Source: an uncultured Clostridium sp. (GTDB lineage: Bacteria > Bacillota > Clostridia > TANB77 > CAG-465). From it: a stretch of 46,975 nucleotides of DNA. The notes beneath the pieces were generated by a model. It saw nothing but the letters and a program-made list of their open reading frames with translations, made no database searches and was not told the DNA's origin. The translations under genes and the position numbers were made by a program. The stretch spans positions 1-46,975 of the forward strand of contig CANAIR010000002.1 in the NCBI GenBank assembly GCA_947361355.1, written 5' to 3'. Positions 21,258-29,661 of this stretch are shown piece by piece (within the stretch, counting starts at the first letter, position 1; every line of letters starts with the position of its first letter).

Positions 21258-22557
21258 AGGAAATTTTCAATGGAAAGCTTTTTCAAAAAAACAAATGAAG
21301 ATATGGACATGGTGGACTAAAAATTCACCAATGCAGGATATGGATGGTATTATAGCAGATGGGGCAGTAAGAAGTGGAAAAACAGTTGTAATGGCACCAA
21401 GTTTTGTAATGTGGGCTATGGAAAACTTTGAAGAATGTGATTTTGCTATATGTAGTAAAACGATAGGTTCTTTAAAAAGAAATATACTAAATACACTAAA
21501 GAAACAGTTACACTCTTTAAAATATAGATATGAACATAAAAGAAATGAAAATTTATTAATAGTTAGTAAAAATGGAAAAACTAACTATTTTTATTTGTTT
21601 GGTGGTAAAGATGAGGCTAGTCAGGATTTAATACAGGGGATGACACTTGCAGGAATATTCTTTGATGAAGTTGCATTAATGCCTTATAGTTTTGTAGATC
21701 AAGGACTTGCTAGATGTTCTGTTGAAGGTTCAAAATTTTGGTTTAACTGTAATCCTAAAAATCCAAAACACTGGTTTAAATTAGAGTTTATAGATAAACT
21801 AGAAGAAAAGAAATTGTTATATTTACATTTTACTATGGAAGATAATTTAACTTTATCTGATGCAGTAAAAGATAGATATAAAAGAATGTTTACAGGTGTA
21901 TTCTTTAAACGCAATATACTTGGTCTATGGTGTACAGCAGAAGGTGCAATTTATGAAGTATATATAAACAATAAAGAAAGCTTTTATACTGACGAACCAG
22001 AGTTTGACTTTATTCAAATTGGTATGGACTTTGGTGGAAATGGATCTGCACATACATTAGTTGCGAGTGGAATAAAACGTAATTATTCTAAACTTACAAC
22101 ATTAATTAGTAAAAGAATACCAGCACAAGGAGTAACACCAGATCAATTAATTAATATTGTAAAAGAATTTATAGCAACTGTACAATCTATGTATGGCGTA
22201 GTTGATTATATATATCCAGATAGTGCAGAACAGACACTTATAAATGGAATAAAAGAAATGTGTTGTAAAGAATTTCCACATATTATTGTTAGAAATAGTA
22301 TTAAAAATGAAATAATAGATAGAATTAGATGTACTACAATGCTTATGGCATGTGGTATATTTTTTATGACTAGAAATTGCAAAACTTTAGAAGATGCATT
22401 TGAAAATGCGGTATGGAATGATAAACCAAAAGAACAAGGAAAAGATGAAAGACTTGATGATGGGACATCAGATATTGATACATTAGATGCGTTTGAATAT
22501 AGTTTTGAAAAGCATATAAAAGGATATATGAGATATGCAACAAATAAAGTAGCATGA
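21244..22557 (+). CDS. terL: Terminase large subunit
   Basis: 437 residues. The ATPase domain has Walker A DGAVRSGKT (39-47) and Walker B FFDE (Asp141, Glu142). The RNase-H-like nuclease domain has Asp262 in GMDFGGNG, YPDSAEQ and a late DTLDAFEY. It cuts and pumps phage DNA into the prohead through the portal. It resembles the PBSX/SPP1-type large terminases. Confidence 0.92.
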   Translation: MKKNKGNFQWKAFSKKQMKIWTWWTKNSPMQDMDGIIADGAVRSGKTVVMAPSFVMWAMENFEECDFAICSKTIGSLKRNILNTLKKQLHSLKYRYEHKRNENLLIVSKNGKTNYFYLFGGKDEASQDLIQGMTLAGIFFDEVALMPYSFVDQGLARCSVEGSKFWFNCNPKNPKHWFKLEFIDKLEEKKLLYLHFTMEDNLTLSDAVKDRYKRMFTGVFFKRNILGLWCTAEGAIYEVYINNKESFYTDEPEFDFIQIGMDFGGNGSAHTLVASGIKRNYSKLTTLISKRIPAQGVTPDQLINIVKEFIATVQSMYGVVDYIYPDSAEQTLINGIKEMCCKEFPHIIVRNSIKNEIIDRIRCTTMLMACGIFFMTRNCKTLEDAFENAVWNDKPKEQGKDERLDDGTSDIDTLDAFEYSFEKHIKGYMRYATNKVA

Positions 22558-22567
22558 GGTGTTATAA

Positions 22568-23956
22568 ATGTTTGAAAAAATAAAAGAATGGTTTTTAAGG
22601 GGGATAGACAAGATGTTAAGTAAGTCTACAGTAGAAGAAGCATTAAAAGTAAAAACAGCTGTATCTGAAGAAATGGAAAGAGCAATGAACTTATGGTTAA
22701 AGATATTTACTAATAATGCACCATGGTTAGATAAAGAAGTATCAAGCTTACAACTTGGAGCTAGTATAGCTGAAGAATTTGCAAGACTTATTACTTTAGA
22801 GATGAAATCTGAAGTAACAGGTAGCACTAGAGCTGACTATATAAATGAATACTATCAAAAAGTATTAGAAGATTTAAAAACACAATTAGCTTTGTTTAAT
22901 GCAGTAGGTGGAGGTTTCTTTAAACCATATGTAAAAAATAATAGATTTTATATAGACTATATACCACAAACAGATTGTAAGCCTCTTAAATTTGATAATT
23001 CAGGTAATATAACAAGTATAGTATTTAGTAGTCAACTTACAAAAGGAGATAAAATATATACTAGACTTGAAATACATACATTACAAGGTACAGATTATAT
23101 AATAGAAAATAAAGCATATGTAACAGAAAGTTATAACAGTTCTATGTTAGGCAGGGCTGTTTCTTTATCTGAAATTGCTGAATGGAGTAAATTATTAGAA
23201 AGAATAGTAATACAAAATATAGAAAGACCGTTATTTGCTTACTATAAAGTACCACTTACAAATAATATAGACACGAAATCTTGTTTAGGCGTATCTGTAT
23301 ACCACAAGGCAATAGATAGTATAAGGAAAGCAGATATACAAGCTTCAAGATTAGATTATGAGTATGAAAGTGCTGAAAGAAGTATATATGCAGATGTAAC
23401 AGCTTTAAAAAATGAAAATGGAACAGCTAGAAAACAAAAGATAGTAAAAACAATTGATGCAGGTGAAGATGGTTTCTATAAAGAATTTAGTCCACAATTA
23501 CGAGATGAAGGATTTATTAGAGGACAAAACAAAATAAAACAAGAAATTGAGTTTCAATGTAATTTGGCTTATGGTACAATATCTGATCCAAATGCAGTAG
23601 ATAAAACAGCTACAGAAATAAATGCAAGCAAGCAACGTTCTTATAGTTCAGTAGCATTAATGCAATCTAGTTTAGAAAATGCATTAAAACATTTAGTATA
23701 TATATTAGACGTTTACTGTGATTTATATGATTTAGCATCAGTTGGAGAATATGAAGTATCTGCAGAATGGGATGATTCTATAATTGTAGATACTGAATCT
23801 GAACAAAGAATAAGATTGCAAGAAACTAATTTGGGCTTAGGTAGTAAATTAGATTATTTAATGTGGAGATACGGATTAACAGAAGAACAAGCGCAAGAAA
23901 AACTTGATAGAATAAAACAAGAAAAGTCTGAAAATGCTTTATTTAATGAGGAGTAA
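22568..23956 (+). CDS. Portal protein (SPP1 gp6-like)
   Basis: 462 residues. Order, length and segments such as GGGFFKPYVKNNRFYIDYIP, the long wing and stem regions, and the C-terminal DPNAVDKTATEINASKQRSY agree with SPP1-type portals. It would form the dodecameric DNA channel at one capsid vertex. Ten bases separate it from terL. Confidence 0.88.
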   Translation: MFEKIKEWFLRGIDKMLSKSTVEEALKVKTAVSEEMERAMNLWLKIFTNNAPWLDKEVSSLQLGASIAEEFARLITLEMKSEVTGSTRADYINEYYQKVLEDLKTQLALFNAVGGGFFKPYVKNNRFYIDYIPQTDCKPLKFDNSGNITSIVFSSQLTKGDKIYTRLEIHTLQGTDYIIENKAYVTESYNSSMLGRAVSLSEIAEWSKLLERIVIQNIERPLFAYYKVPLTNNIDTKSCLGVSVYHKAIDSIRKADIQASRLDYEYESAERSIYADVTALKNENGTARKQKIVKTIDAGEDGFYKEFSPQLRDEGFIRGQNKIKQEIEFQCNLAYGTISDPNAVDKTATEINASKQRSYSSVALMQSSLENALKHLVYILDVYCDLYDLASVGEYEVSAEWDDSIIVDTESEQRIRLQETNLGLGSKLDYLMWRYGLTEEQAQEKLDRIKQEKSENALFNEE

Positions 23957-23959
23957 TCT

Positions 23960-24607
23960 ATGTTAACACCAGATTATTTAAAAAATGTTGCTAATGATGC
24001 AGTAAACGTATATGCTAAATTAGAAGATAGCATAATAAAAGATATAGTAAGAAGATTAAAAAATACAGATTTTGAAATGACTGAAAGTGCTAGATTTCAA
24101 ATACAAGTAGCACAAGAAGCAGGTATGCTTTATGATGATATTATAGAAAAAGTAGCCAAATATAGTGGATTAAGTGAAAAAGTAGTTAAGAAAACGTTTG
24201 AAACATCTGCTATAGAAGCACTAAAATTTGATGATAATATCTATAAAAAAGCTGGATTAAATCCTATACCAATAAAACAGTCTAAAACAATGCTTAATCT
24301 GTTAACAAACACATTAAATAAAACAAATGGAAGTTTATATAATTTAACTCTTACAACTGCTAGTACAAGTCAACAAAAGTTTATAGAAGTATGCGATGAT
24401 ACTTATATGCAAATAGCCTCAGGTGCTTTTGATTATAATAGTGCAATAAGAAAAGCCATAAAAACTCTTGGAGAAGGTATACAAGTGCAGTATGATAGTG
24501 GTTATAGGTTAAATATAAAAAGTGCAGTGAAAAGAGCTGTTATGACAGGTGTAAATCAAACTTGTTTAAAAATGCAAGAAGCAAGGGCAGATGAAATGCG
24601 GCTGTGA
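23960..24607 (+). CDS. Minor capsid protein, zero-frame part
   Basis: 215 residues in the zero frame, helical and matching the N-terminal part of the phage minor capsid family PF06152 (TTASTSQQKFIEVCDDTYMQ, then VKRAVMTGVNQTCLKMQEAR). The family normally continues DE-GxDLVEVTAHAGARPEHAEW, but here the zero frame ends ATG-CGG-CTG-TGA. Skipping the C of CGG gives GGC-TGT-GAT and restores the family sequence in the next ORF. A full-length product of about 419 residues therefore needs a +1 shift at 24599. Without it, a 215-residue short form is made. Confidence 0.85.
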   Translation: MLTPDYLKNVANDAVNVYAKLEDSIIKDIVRRLKNTDFEMTESARFQIQVAQEAGMLYDDIIEKVAKYSGLSEKVVKKTFETSAIEALKFDDNIYKKAGLNPIPIKQSKTMLNLLTNTLNKTNGSLYNLTLTTASTSQQKFIEVCDDTYMQIASGAFDYNSAIRKAIKTLGEGIQVQYDSGYRLNIKSAVKRAVMTGVNQTCLKMQEARADEMRL

Positions 24608-25220
24608 TTTAGTAGAAGTAACAGCACATGCTGGTGCTAGACCAGAACATGCAGAATGGCAAGGAAAAGTATACAGTAGAAGTGGAACAAGTAAAAAATA
24701 CCCTAGTCTAGTTAAAGTTACTGGTTATGGTACAGGAGCAGGACTTGGAGGATGGAACTGTAGGCACAATATGTTACCATTTTTTGAAGATATAAGTACT
24801 AGAGCATATAATGATAAAGAGCTTGAAGAGTTGAAAAATACGCCAAAAGATGATATAATATTATTACCAAATTTAAAGAATGCTATTATTCCAAAAGAAA
24901 AATTGTTAAATTATGCTTTAGATAAAAATCATCCACAAGGCAAAGAAAAAGCAAAAGCTTTTGAAATTGCGTTAGGGTATAATATAGAAAATTATCAAGA
25001 TCTAATAGATAATATAATGCAAAATATTGATAAATTTCCTGCAAAACTTAAGGGAGAAAATGAATATGGTCAAAAATATGAAGTATTAATGACAATTACA
25101 GGGAATAATAATAAAAAGGCAAATATAAAGACAGCATGGCTAGTTGATAAAAATACAAATGAAACTAGACTAACAACTTTATATGTAACAAGTAAGAAGT
25201 ATAAAAAGGATGGTGAGTAA
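24591..25220 (+). CDS. Minor capsid protein, +1-frame part with DUF6883-like toxin domain
   Basis: The +1 frame begins with the conserved GCDLVEVTAHAGARPEHAEW and GGWNCRHNMLPFF of the minor capsid family. It then carries an extra C-terminal domain (about the last 105 residues: KLLNYALDKNHPQGKEKAKA, YGQKYEVLMTITG, IKTAWLVDKNTNETRLTTLY) that resembles DUF6883, a small domain I recall from polymorphic-toxin contexts. An ATG at 24591 could start this part alone, but no ribosome site precedes it, so frameshift fusion or termination-reinitiation is more likely. The next gene looks like the matching immunity protein. Confidence 0.75.
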   Translation: MKCGCDLVEVTAHAGARPEHAEWQGKVYSRSGTSKKYPSLVKVTGYGTGAGLGGWNCRHNMLPFFEDISTRAYNDKELEELKNTPKDDIILLPNLKNAIIPKEKLLNYALDKNHPQGKEKAKAFEIALGYNIENYQDLIDNIMQNIDKFPAKLKGENEYGQKYEVLMTITGNNNKKANIKTAWLVDKNTNETRLTTLYVTSKKYKKDGE

Positions 25221-25224
25221 TATT

Positions 25225-25407
25225 ATGGAAATTAAATTATATGATGAAGTTTTATTAAAAGATAAAAGAAAAGGAACAATAGTAGAAATATATGAAATTG
25301 GTAAAGCATATGAAATTGATATTCTGGTAGATGATACAGGAGAATTTCCAGAGTATGAAACTGAAACCATTTATTATAAAGATATAGAATGTGTTATTAA
25401 GAATTAG
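25225..25407 (+). CDS. DUF4926-like small protein, candidate immunity partner
   Basis: 60 residues from the ATG at 25225 (GGTGAG upstream), four bases after the capsid-toxin gene. The sequence (KLYDEVLLKDKRKGTIVEIY, then YETETIYYKDIECVI) has the small beta-barrel pattern of DUF4926, a family I recall seeing next to DUF6883 proteins. Such pairing would make it an immunity protein for the toxin-like domain. Two terminators follow, separating the pair from the scaffold gene. Confidence 0.65.
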   Translation: MEIKLYDEVLLKDKRKGTIVEIYEIGKAYEIDILVDDTGEFPEYETETIYYKDIECVIKN

Positions 25408-25473
25408 AGTAAAATCTAGTTCTTTTTTATATAGTTTTTAAGAGATTAGAAGTAAAATTCTAGTCTCTTTTTT
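25401..25473 (+). terminator. Two tandem near-identical terminators
   Basis: Hairpin 1 (GAATTAGA/TCTAGTTC, 25401-25422) overlaps the stop codon and ends in six T. Hairpin 2 (AGAGATTAGA/TCTAGTCTCT, 25441-25468) ends in T6. The two share loops and flanks and look like a duplication. Confidence 0.8.
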
Positions 25474-25480
25474 ATATGTC

Positions 25481-25524
25481 CGCAATGACGTAAATCTACG
25501 TGAGCAAGCAGATACGACCTGCGT
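25481..25524 (+). other. Structured leader of the scaffold gene
   Basis: ACGTA-AATC-TACGT (25488-25501) and GCAG-N7-CTGC (25508-25522) form adjacent hairpins, and CGCA (25481-25484) could pair with TGCG at 25520-25523. They lie between the tandem terminators and the scaffold ribosome site, in much less AT-rich sequence than the surroundings. I see no convincing promoter. Confidence 0.45.
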
Positions 25525-25555
25525 AATAAAGTGTAGCAAAAGAAAGGATTAAATT

Positions 25556-26155
25556 ATGAAAAGAGAATTTTTAAAAGGATTAGGTCTTGAAGAGACTGTA
25601 ATTGACCAAATAATGGATGAAAATGGAAAGGATATTAACAAGGCAAATGAAAAAGTAAAAACTCTCGAGATTGAAGTTAATAATACAAAAGAATTATTGA
25701 CTAACGCAAACAAAGAAATTGATAGTTATAAATCTATGGATATAGATGCTATCAAAAAATCTGCTGAGGATTATAAAACAAAGTATGAAACAGCAGAAAA
25801 CGATTATAAAGCTAAAATAGCAGAAATGGAGCTTAATAATAAGCTTGAAAAGTATGTAGATGGATTAAATCTAAAAAATGATATCTACAAAAATGCAGTT
25901 ATCTCACAGATTAAAGAAAAAGAGTTAAAGTTTGATGGAGATACATTACTTGGTGGTGAAGAATTAGTAAAAGGATTTAAAGAAAAATACGCAGAGGCTT
26001 TTGTTGATACAAAGCCAAAGCCGACTTTTGCTGATACAACACCAGGCAGTTCACAAAATGAAATTACAAAAAAAGATTTTAATAAAATGAGCTATCAAAA
26101 CAAATTAAAATTATATAACGAAAATCCAGACTTATATAAGCAATTAAAAAATTAA
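25556..26155 (+). CDS. Capsid scaffolding protein (phage minor structural GP20 family)
   Basis: 199 residues. The N-terminus (MKREFLKGLGLEETVIDQIM) and the long charged coiled coil (about 28-100) are typical of GP20-type scaffolds, and the C-terminal helix (about 165-199) would bind the major capsid protein. It lies directly before the capsid gene. Ribosome site AAAGGA. Confidence 0.88.
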   Translation: MKREFLKGLGLEETVIDQIMDENGKDINKANEKVKTLEIEVNNTKELLTNANKEIDSYKSMDIDAIKKSAEDYKTKYETAENDYKAKIAEMELNNKLEKYVDGLNLKNDIYKNAVISQIKEKELKFDGDTLLGGEELVKGFKEKYAEAFVDTKPKPTFADTTPGSSQNEITKKDFNKMSYQNKLKLYNENPDLYKQLKN

Positions 26156-26176
26156 TAGGAAAGAAGGTATTTTAAA

Positions 26177-27166
26177 ATGAGTATAACAAAAATGGAAAAT
26201 GTGGTAAACCCAGAAGTAATGGGAGATATGTTAGATGCAAAAATTGATGCGCAATTAAAATTAACACCATACGCAAAAGTAGATGATACTTTAGAAGGTG
26301 TACCAGGAGATACAAAAACTGTACCATCTTGGAATTACATAGGAGACGCTGAAGATGTAGCTGAAGGCGTTGAAGTAGATGTAACACAAATGACATCATC
26401 AACTGAAACATTTACAATAAAAAAAGCTATAAAATCAGTTGGAGTAACTCAAGAAGCTGTAAATTCAGGACTAGGTGATCCTATTGGTCAAGCTGGTAAC
26501 CAATTAGCAAAATCAATAGCTGGTAAAGTTGATAATGATGTATTAGCAGCTGCTTATGAAGGTACAATGGAATCAGGAGATGGTTCTAAACAAATAGGAT
26601 ATGATGGTCTAGTTGATGCATCAACAAAATTTGAAGATGAAGAAGATGGTATAGAAAAAGTATTGTTTATACATCCAACTCAAGAAGCAACTTTATTAAA
26701 AGATAGTAACTTTATATCTGCTGATAAATATGAACCAGGTGTAATGGTAAAAGGCGCTATTGGTAAAGTAGCAGGTTGCCAAGTTAAAAAGTCTAAAAAA
26801 GTTAGATTAGTAACTTTTGCAAAAGATAATACATCTGGAACTGTAACTATAACAGCAGACAATTTAGTTGAGTATCAAGGAAAATGTGATCCTACAACTA
26901 AATTAGCCGTTGGTGATAAGGTTAAAGCTGTTGCTGCTGCATCACAATACTATGTATGCCCAGTAATTAAAATGGAAGCTGACAGTGCTGAAACTGAATA
27001 TACTGAAGATGAGTTACCAGCAATCACAATATTCTTAAAGAAAAATACACAATTAGATCACGAGTTTATTCCAAGAAAACAAACTCATGAGTTAACAGCC
27101 GCTAGATATTATGGAGTGGCATTAACAAATGCAGCTAAAGTAGTTTTAGCTAAGTTTAAAAAATAG
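26177..27166 (+). CDS. Major capsid protein (HK97 fold)
   Basis: 329 residues. Segments KLTPYAKVDDTLEGVPGDTK, FTIKKAIKSVGVTQEAV and VLFIHPTQEATLLKDSNFI match HK97-fold major capsid proteins of the N4-gp56-like group. An insertion rich in small residues around 215-265 may be the surface-exposed domain. A good ribosome site precedes the start, as expected for a highly expressed gene. Confidence 0.9.
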   Translation: MSITKMENVVNPEVMGDMLDAKIDAQLKLTPYAKVDDTLEGVPGDTKTVPSWNYIGDAEDVAEGVEVDVTQMTSSTETFTIKKAIKSVGVTQEAVNSGLGDPIGQAGNQLAKSIAGKVDNDVLAAAYEGTMESGDGSKQIGYDGLVDASTKFEDEEDGIEKVLFIHPTQEATLLKDSNFISADKYEPGVMVKGAIGKVAGCQVKKSKKVRLVTFAKDNTSGTVTITADNLVEYQGKCDPTTKLAVGDKVKAVAAASQYYVCPVIKMEADSAETEYTEDELPAITIFLKKNTQLDHEFIPRKQTHELTAARYYGVALTNAAKVVLAKFKK

Positions 27167-27179
27167 GAGTTGAAAAGGT

Positions 27180-27557
27180 ATGCTTAAATACATAGATGAA
27201 AATGAATATAAAAAAATATCAGGTACAGAAAGCATACCTGATAACTTTGATAATTTAGTAATAGAAGCAAGTAGTTATATTAATTTACACACTTTTGAAA
27301 GAATTGATGTAGACAATATTCCAGAGCAAGTGAAATATGCTACTTGCTTAATTGTTGATTTAATCAATGAAGAAAATGTAAAATTATCTGAAATAGGAAA
27401 TCTAAAATCACAAAATATAGAAGGATGGTCAGAGACTTACTCTACACCAGAAGAAATTAAAATACATTATTCTAATAAGAAAAAAGATGTATTAAAACAA
27501 TACCTTTGGAATGTAATAGGTAAAGATGGTAATTATTTACTGTATAGAGGTGAGTAG
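27180..27557 (+). CDS. Head-tail connector protein (gp6-like)
   Basis: 125 residues, mostly helical (VIEASSYINLHTFERIDVDN, then QVKYATCLIVDLINEENVK), the pattern of gp6/gp15-type adaptor proteins that dock onto the portal ring. Position directly after the capsid gene supports this. Confidence 0.8.
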   Translation: MLKYIDENEYKKISGTESIPDNFDNLVIEASSYINLHTFERIDVDNIPEQVKYATCLIVDLINEENVKLSEIGNLKSQNIEGWSETYSTPEEIKIHYSNKKKDVLKQYLWNVIGKDGNYLLYRGE

Positions 27558-27559
27558 TT

Positions 27560-27895
27560 ATGAATAAACGATTTTTTATACATCAAATAACAGTTTATCA
27601 TTTTAAAGATGATGAAAGTATTTCTAAAATCCATTTTAAGCAAGTTTATTTTAGACATAATAAAAAGATTAACCAAATAGATAAAGGTGCTCAAACAGCT
27701 AGTACAGGAACAATCTATATACCTATAACTGAAAATATAGATATAAAAGAAGATGACTATATAATTGAAGGAATAATTAATGATGATTTTGATTTTAATA
27801 GTTTAATAGAAAAGTATCAAGTATTTAAAGTGGTAAGTGTTGATGATAATAGAAAAGGTGGGCTACAACATTATAAAATAGGAGTAGCTGATTAA
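27560..27895 (+). CDS. Head closure-type protein, 111 residues
   Basis: A beta-rich sequence (FIHQITVYHF, then TASTGTIYIPITENIDIKED) in the position of head-closure proteins. It resembles a small conserved family of Bacillota siphoviruses (DUF6751-like). The stop overlaps the next start (TAATG). Confidence 0.65.
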   Translation: MNKRFFIHQITVYHFKDDESISKIHFKQVYFRHNKKINQIDKGAQTASTGTIYIPITENIDIKEDDYIIEGIINDDFDFNSLIEKYQVFKVVSVDDNRKGGLQHYKIGVAD

Positions 27896-28287
27896 TGAGT
27901 AGTAATTTTAAAACTAGAGTAGATATAAAGCCTGTTGCTGAAATACTGAAAAAGCATGGATTGCAACAAGGTGGAGCAGTAACCTTATTTTTAAGAAATG
28001 AAGTAGATAGATATTCTGATCCTTATGTTCCTTTTAAAAAAGGTTCTTTAAAAAACAATAAAAGTTATCCAAATAGTTATTCTATAAAATATAATGTGCC
28101 ATATGCTAGATATCAATATTATGGTAAAGTAATGGTTGGTAAAGCACCTAAGAAAGTATCAAATAAAGATTTAAGATACAGTGGTGCACCAAAGCGTGGA
28201 CTACAATGGGATAAACGTATGTGGAATGACAGAGGGAAAGAAATATGTAAAAATTTGGAGGAGTTTATAAGAAGATATGGGAAATAA
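27895..28287 (+). CDS. Minor capsid / head-tail joining protein (Minor_capsid_2-like)
   Basis: 130 residues. YVPFKKGSLKNN and YNVPYARYQYYGKVM, then GLQWDKRMWNDRGKEI, are typical of this minor capsid or neck family, similar in position to HK97 gp10-like proteins. It overlaps the next gene by 11 bp. Confidence 0.8.
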   Translation: MSSNFKTRVDIKPVAEILKKHGLQQGGAVTLFLRNEVDRYSDPYVPFKKGSLKNNKSYPNSYSIKYNVPYARYQYYGKVMVGKAPKKVSNKDLRYSGAPKRGLQWDKRMWNDRGKEICKNLEEFIRRYGK

Positions 28288-28699
28288 ATCAAATATGGAA
28301 TTGATAAAAGAATATATAGAAACTTGTAATTTACTTAAAAATGGTAAAATAAATGTAGATTACTTAAAAGATAAACCACAAAGCTATTCTATAGACAGAA
28401 CACCAAGTAATCCAATATATAAAGAATATAAAGATGGTGGAAATTTAATGCAAATTACATTTGATTTTACTGTACAAGCTCCACTTTCAAGTCAATCTAT
28501 AGTTAATCTTGCTAATAGTAAATTTTGTGAAGATTTTATGAGTTGGATAGAAATTAATAATAGAAAAAGAAATTTACCTAATATAAATGGAATACAGTGG
28601 ATAAAATGTACAAGTCCAGGTTATATTTTAGGAAAAACAGAAACTACTGCTATTTATATTATACAAATGCAAGTAGTTTATAAGCAAGAGGCTTTATAG
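28277..28699 (+). CDS. Tail terminator-type minor structural protein
   Basis: 140 residues. A helical N-terminus and then a sheet with SYSIDRTPSNPIYKEYKDGG and IIQMQVVYKQ suit the tail-completion/minor-capsid families that lie between neck and tail-tube genes. The assignment rests mainly on position and pattern. Confidence 0.7.
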   Translation: MGNKSNMELIKEYIETCNLLKNGKINVDYLKDKPQSYSIDRTPSNPIYKEYKDGGNLMQITFDFTVQAPLSSQSIVNLANSKFCEDFMSWIEINNRKRNLPNINGIQWIKCTSPGYILGKTETTAIYIIQMQVVYKQEAL

Positions 28700-28733
28700 T
28701 CTCTTTTTTAGTGCCAAAAAGGAGTTGATAAAT

Positions 28734-29252
28734 ATGGCAGATACACAAAATGTAGAAGAAAAATTATATAATAGAGCTGACATTGTTAATTTTATGGGAT
28801 TAACAGAAAGTGCTACAACATTTAACAGAATGACAGGGTTTACTGATAATGGTAAATCTTTAAATGCAGAAACATATGAAAGAAGATATGTTGATGAAAA
28901 GTCTAGTAGAAAAGATGTAACAGGATATGCTACAGAAATAGCTTATACATTAGATAGATATGCTAATAATGATGTACACGATTTAATAGCAAATGTACAT
29001 GACAAAGAGCAAACAGGAGTAATTGTACCTATTGTAGCAGTTAATTTTAATGAAAAAGGTACTACTGATGGTACATTTAAGGCAAGAAAAAGAAAATATT
29101 CTGTTTTACCTGATAGTGATGGAGATGGTACAGATGCCTATCAATATAGTGGTGCATTTGGTGCTAATGGTGATTTAGAAGAAGGAATAGCAACAAGTAA
29201 TGATAGTTGGAAGACTTGTACATTTACACCCAATACAAGCTCAGGAGAATAA
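28734..29252 (+). CDS. Major tail (tube) protein
   Basis: 172 residues from the ATG behind AGGAG. It follows the tail terminator and precedes the chaperone pair, and has a beta-rich body (FNRMTGFTDNGKSLNAETYE, then VPIVAVNFNEKG). It would polymerise around the tape measure to form the non-contractile tube. A 9-bp hairpin overlaps its stop codon, probably to reduce read-through into the chaperones. Confidence 0.85.
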   Translation: MADTQNVEEKLYNRADIVNFMGLTESATTFNRMTGFTDNGKSLNAETYERRYVDEKSSRKDVTGYATEIAYTLDRYANNDVHDLIANVHDKEQTGVIVPIVAVNFNEKGTTDGTFKARKRKYSVLPDSDGDGTDAYQYSGAFGANGDLEEGIATSNDSWKTCTFTPNTSSGE

Positions 29253-29262
29253 ACCTGAGCTT
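29237..29262 (+). terminator. Hairpin at the end of the tail tube gene (attenuator)
   Basis: AAGCTCAGG (29237-29245) pairs with 29254-29262 across an 8-nt loop that contains the stop codon. No T-run follows, so partial termination or mRNA 3' protection is more likely than full termination. Confidence 0.6.
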
Positions 29263-29301
29263 ATTAATGGTATTATAATAGAAGATTTGGAGGAAAAATA
29301 A

Positions 29302-29661
29302 ATGAAAATACGTAATGTTGAGTTAGAATTTGATTTTAATGATGCAGATGATATGGAAAGATTGGAAAATGCTATTGAAAAAACACAAAATGCATTAGAA
29401 AATATATCAGTTGAAAATAAAAAGGCATCAGAAGTAATAAGAGAAACTTGTAAAAATATATTTGATTGTTTTAACGAAATTTTCGGCGAGGGTACAGATA
29501 AAAAAATATTTGGCAATAAGACTAATTTTAATGTATGTAAAGAAGCTTTTGAAGATTTAGTAAATGGTCGTATAGAACAAGAAAATCAATTTACACAAGA
29601 AATGAATGATATTGAAAAAAAATATAGCCCAAATCGTGCAACTAGAAGAGCAAAAAAATAA
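29302..29661 (+). CDS. Tail assembly chaperone, upstream part
   Basis: 119 residues, acidic and helical (VELEFDFNDADDMERLENAI), resembling the DUF6673 family found before Gp15-like genes. The last codons are GCA-AAA-AAA-TAA, giving a canonical A-AAA-AAA slippery heptamer at 29652-29658 directly before the stop. A -1 shift fuses it to the next ORF, as in lambda gpG/gpGT-type chaperones that hold the tape measure protein. Confidence 0.85.
   Translation: MKIRNVELEFDFNDADDMERLENAIEKTQNALENISVENKKASEVIRETCKNIFDCFNEIFGEGTDKKIFGNKTNFNVCKEAFEDLVNGRIEQENQFTQEMNDIEKKYSPNRATRRAKK

Noticed and set aside
24599-24601. Simple reassignment of CGG to another amino acid, known in some Bacillota
   Set aside because: It would not change the frame. 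It remains relevant only as a reason why CGG might be poorly decoded.
24605-24607. Stop-codon reassignment (TGA or TAA as sense) to explain the split capsid and holin genes
   Set aside because: Reading through either stop stays in the wrong frame; only a +1 shift restores the conserved sequence. TGA also ends many other genes here normally.
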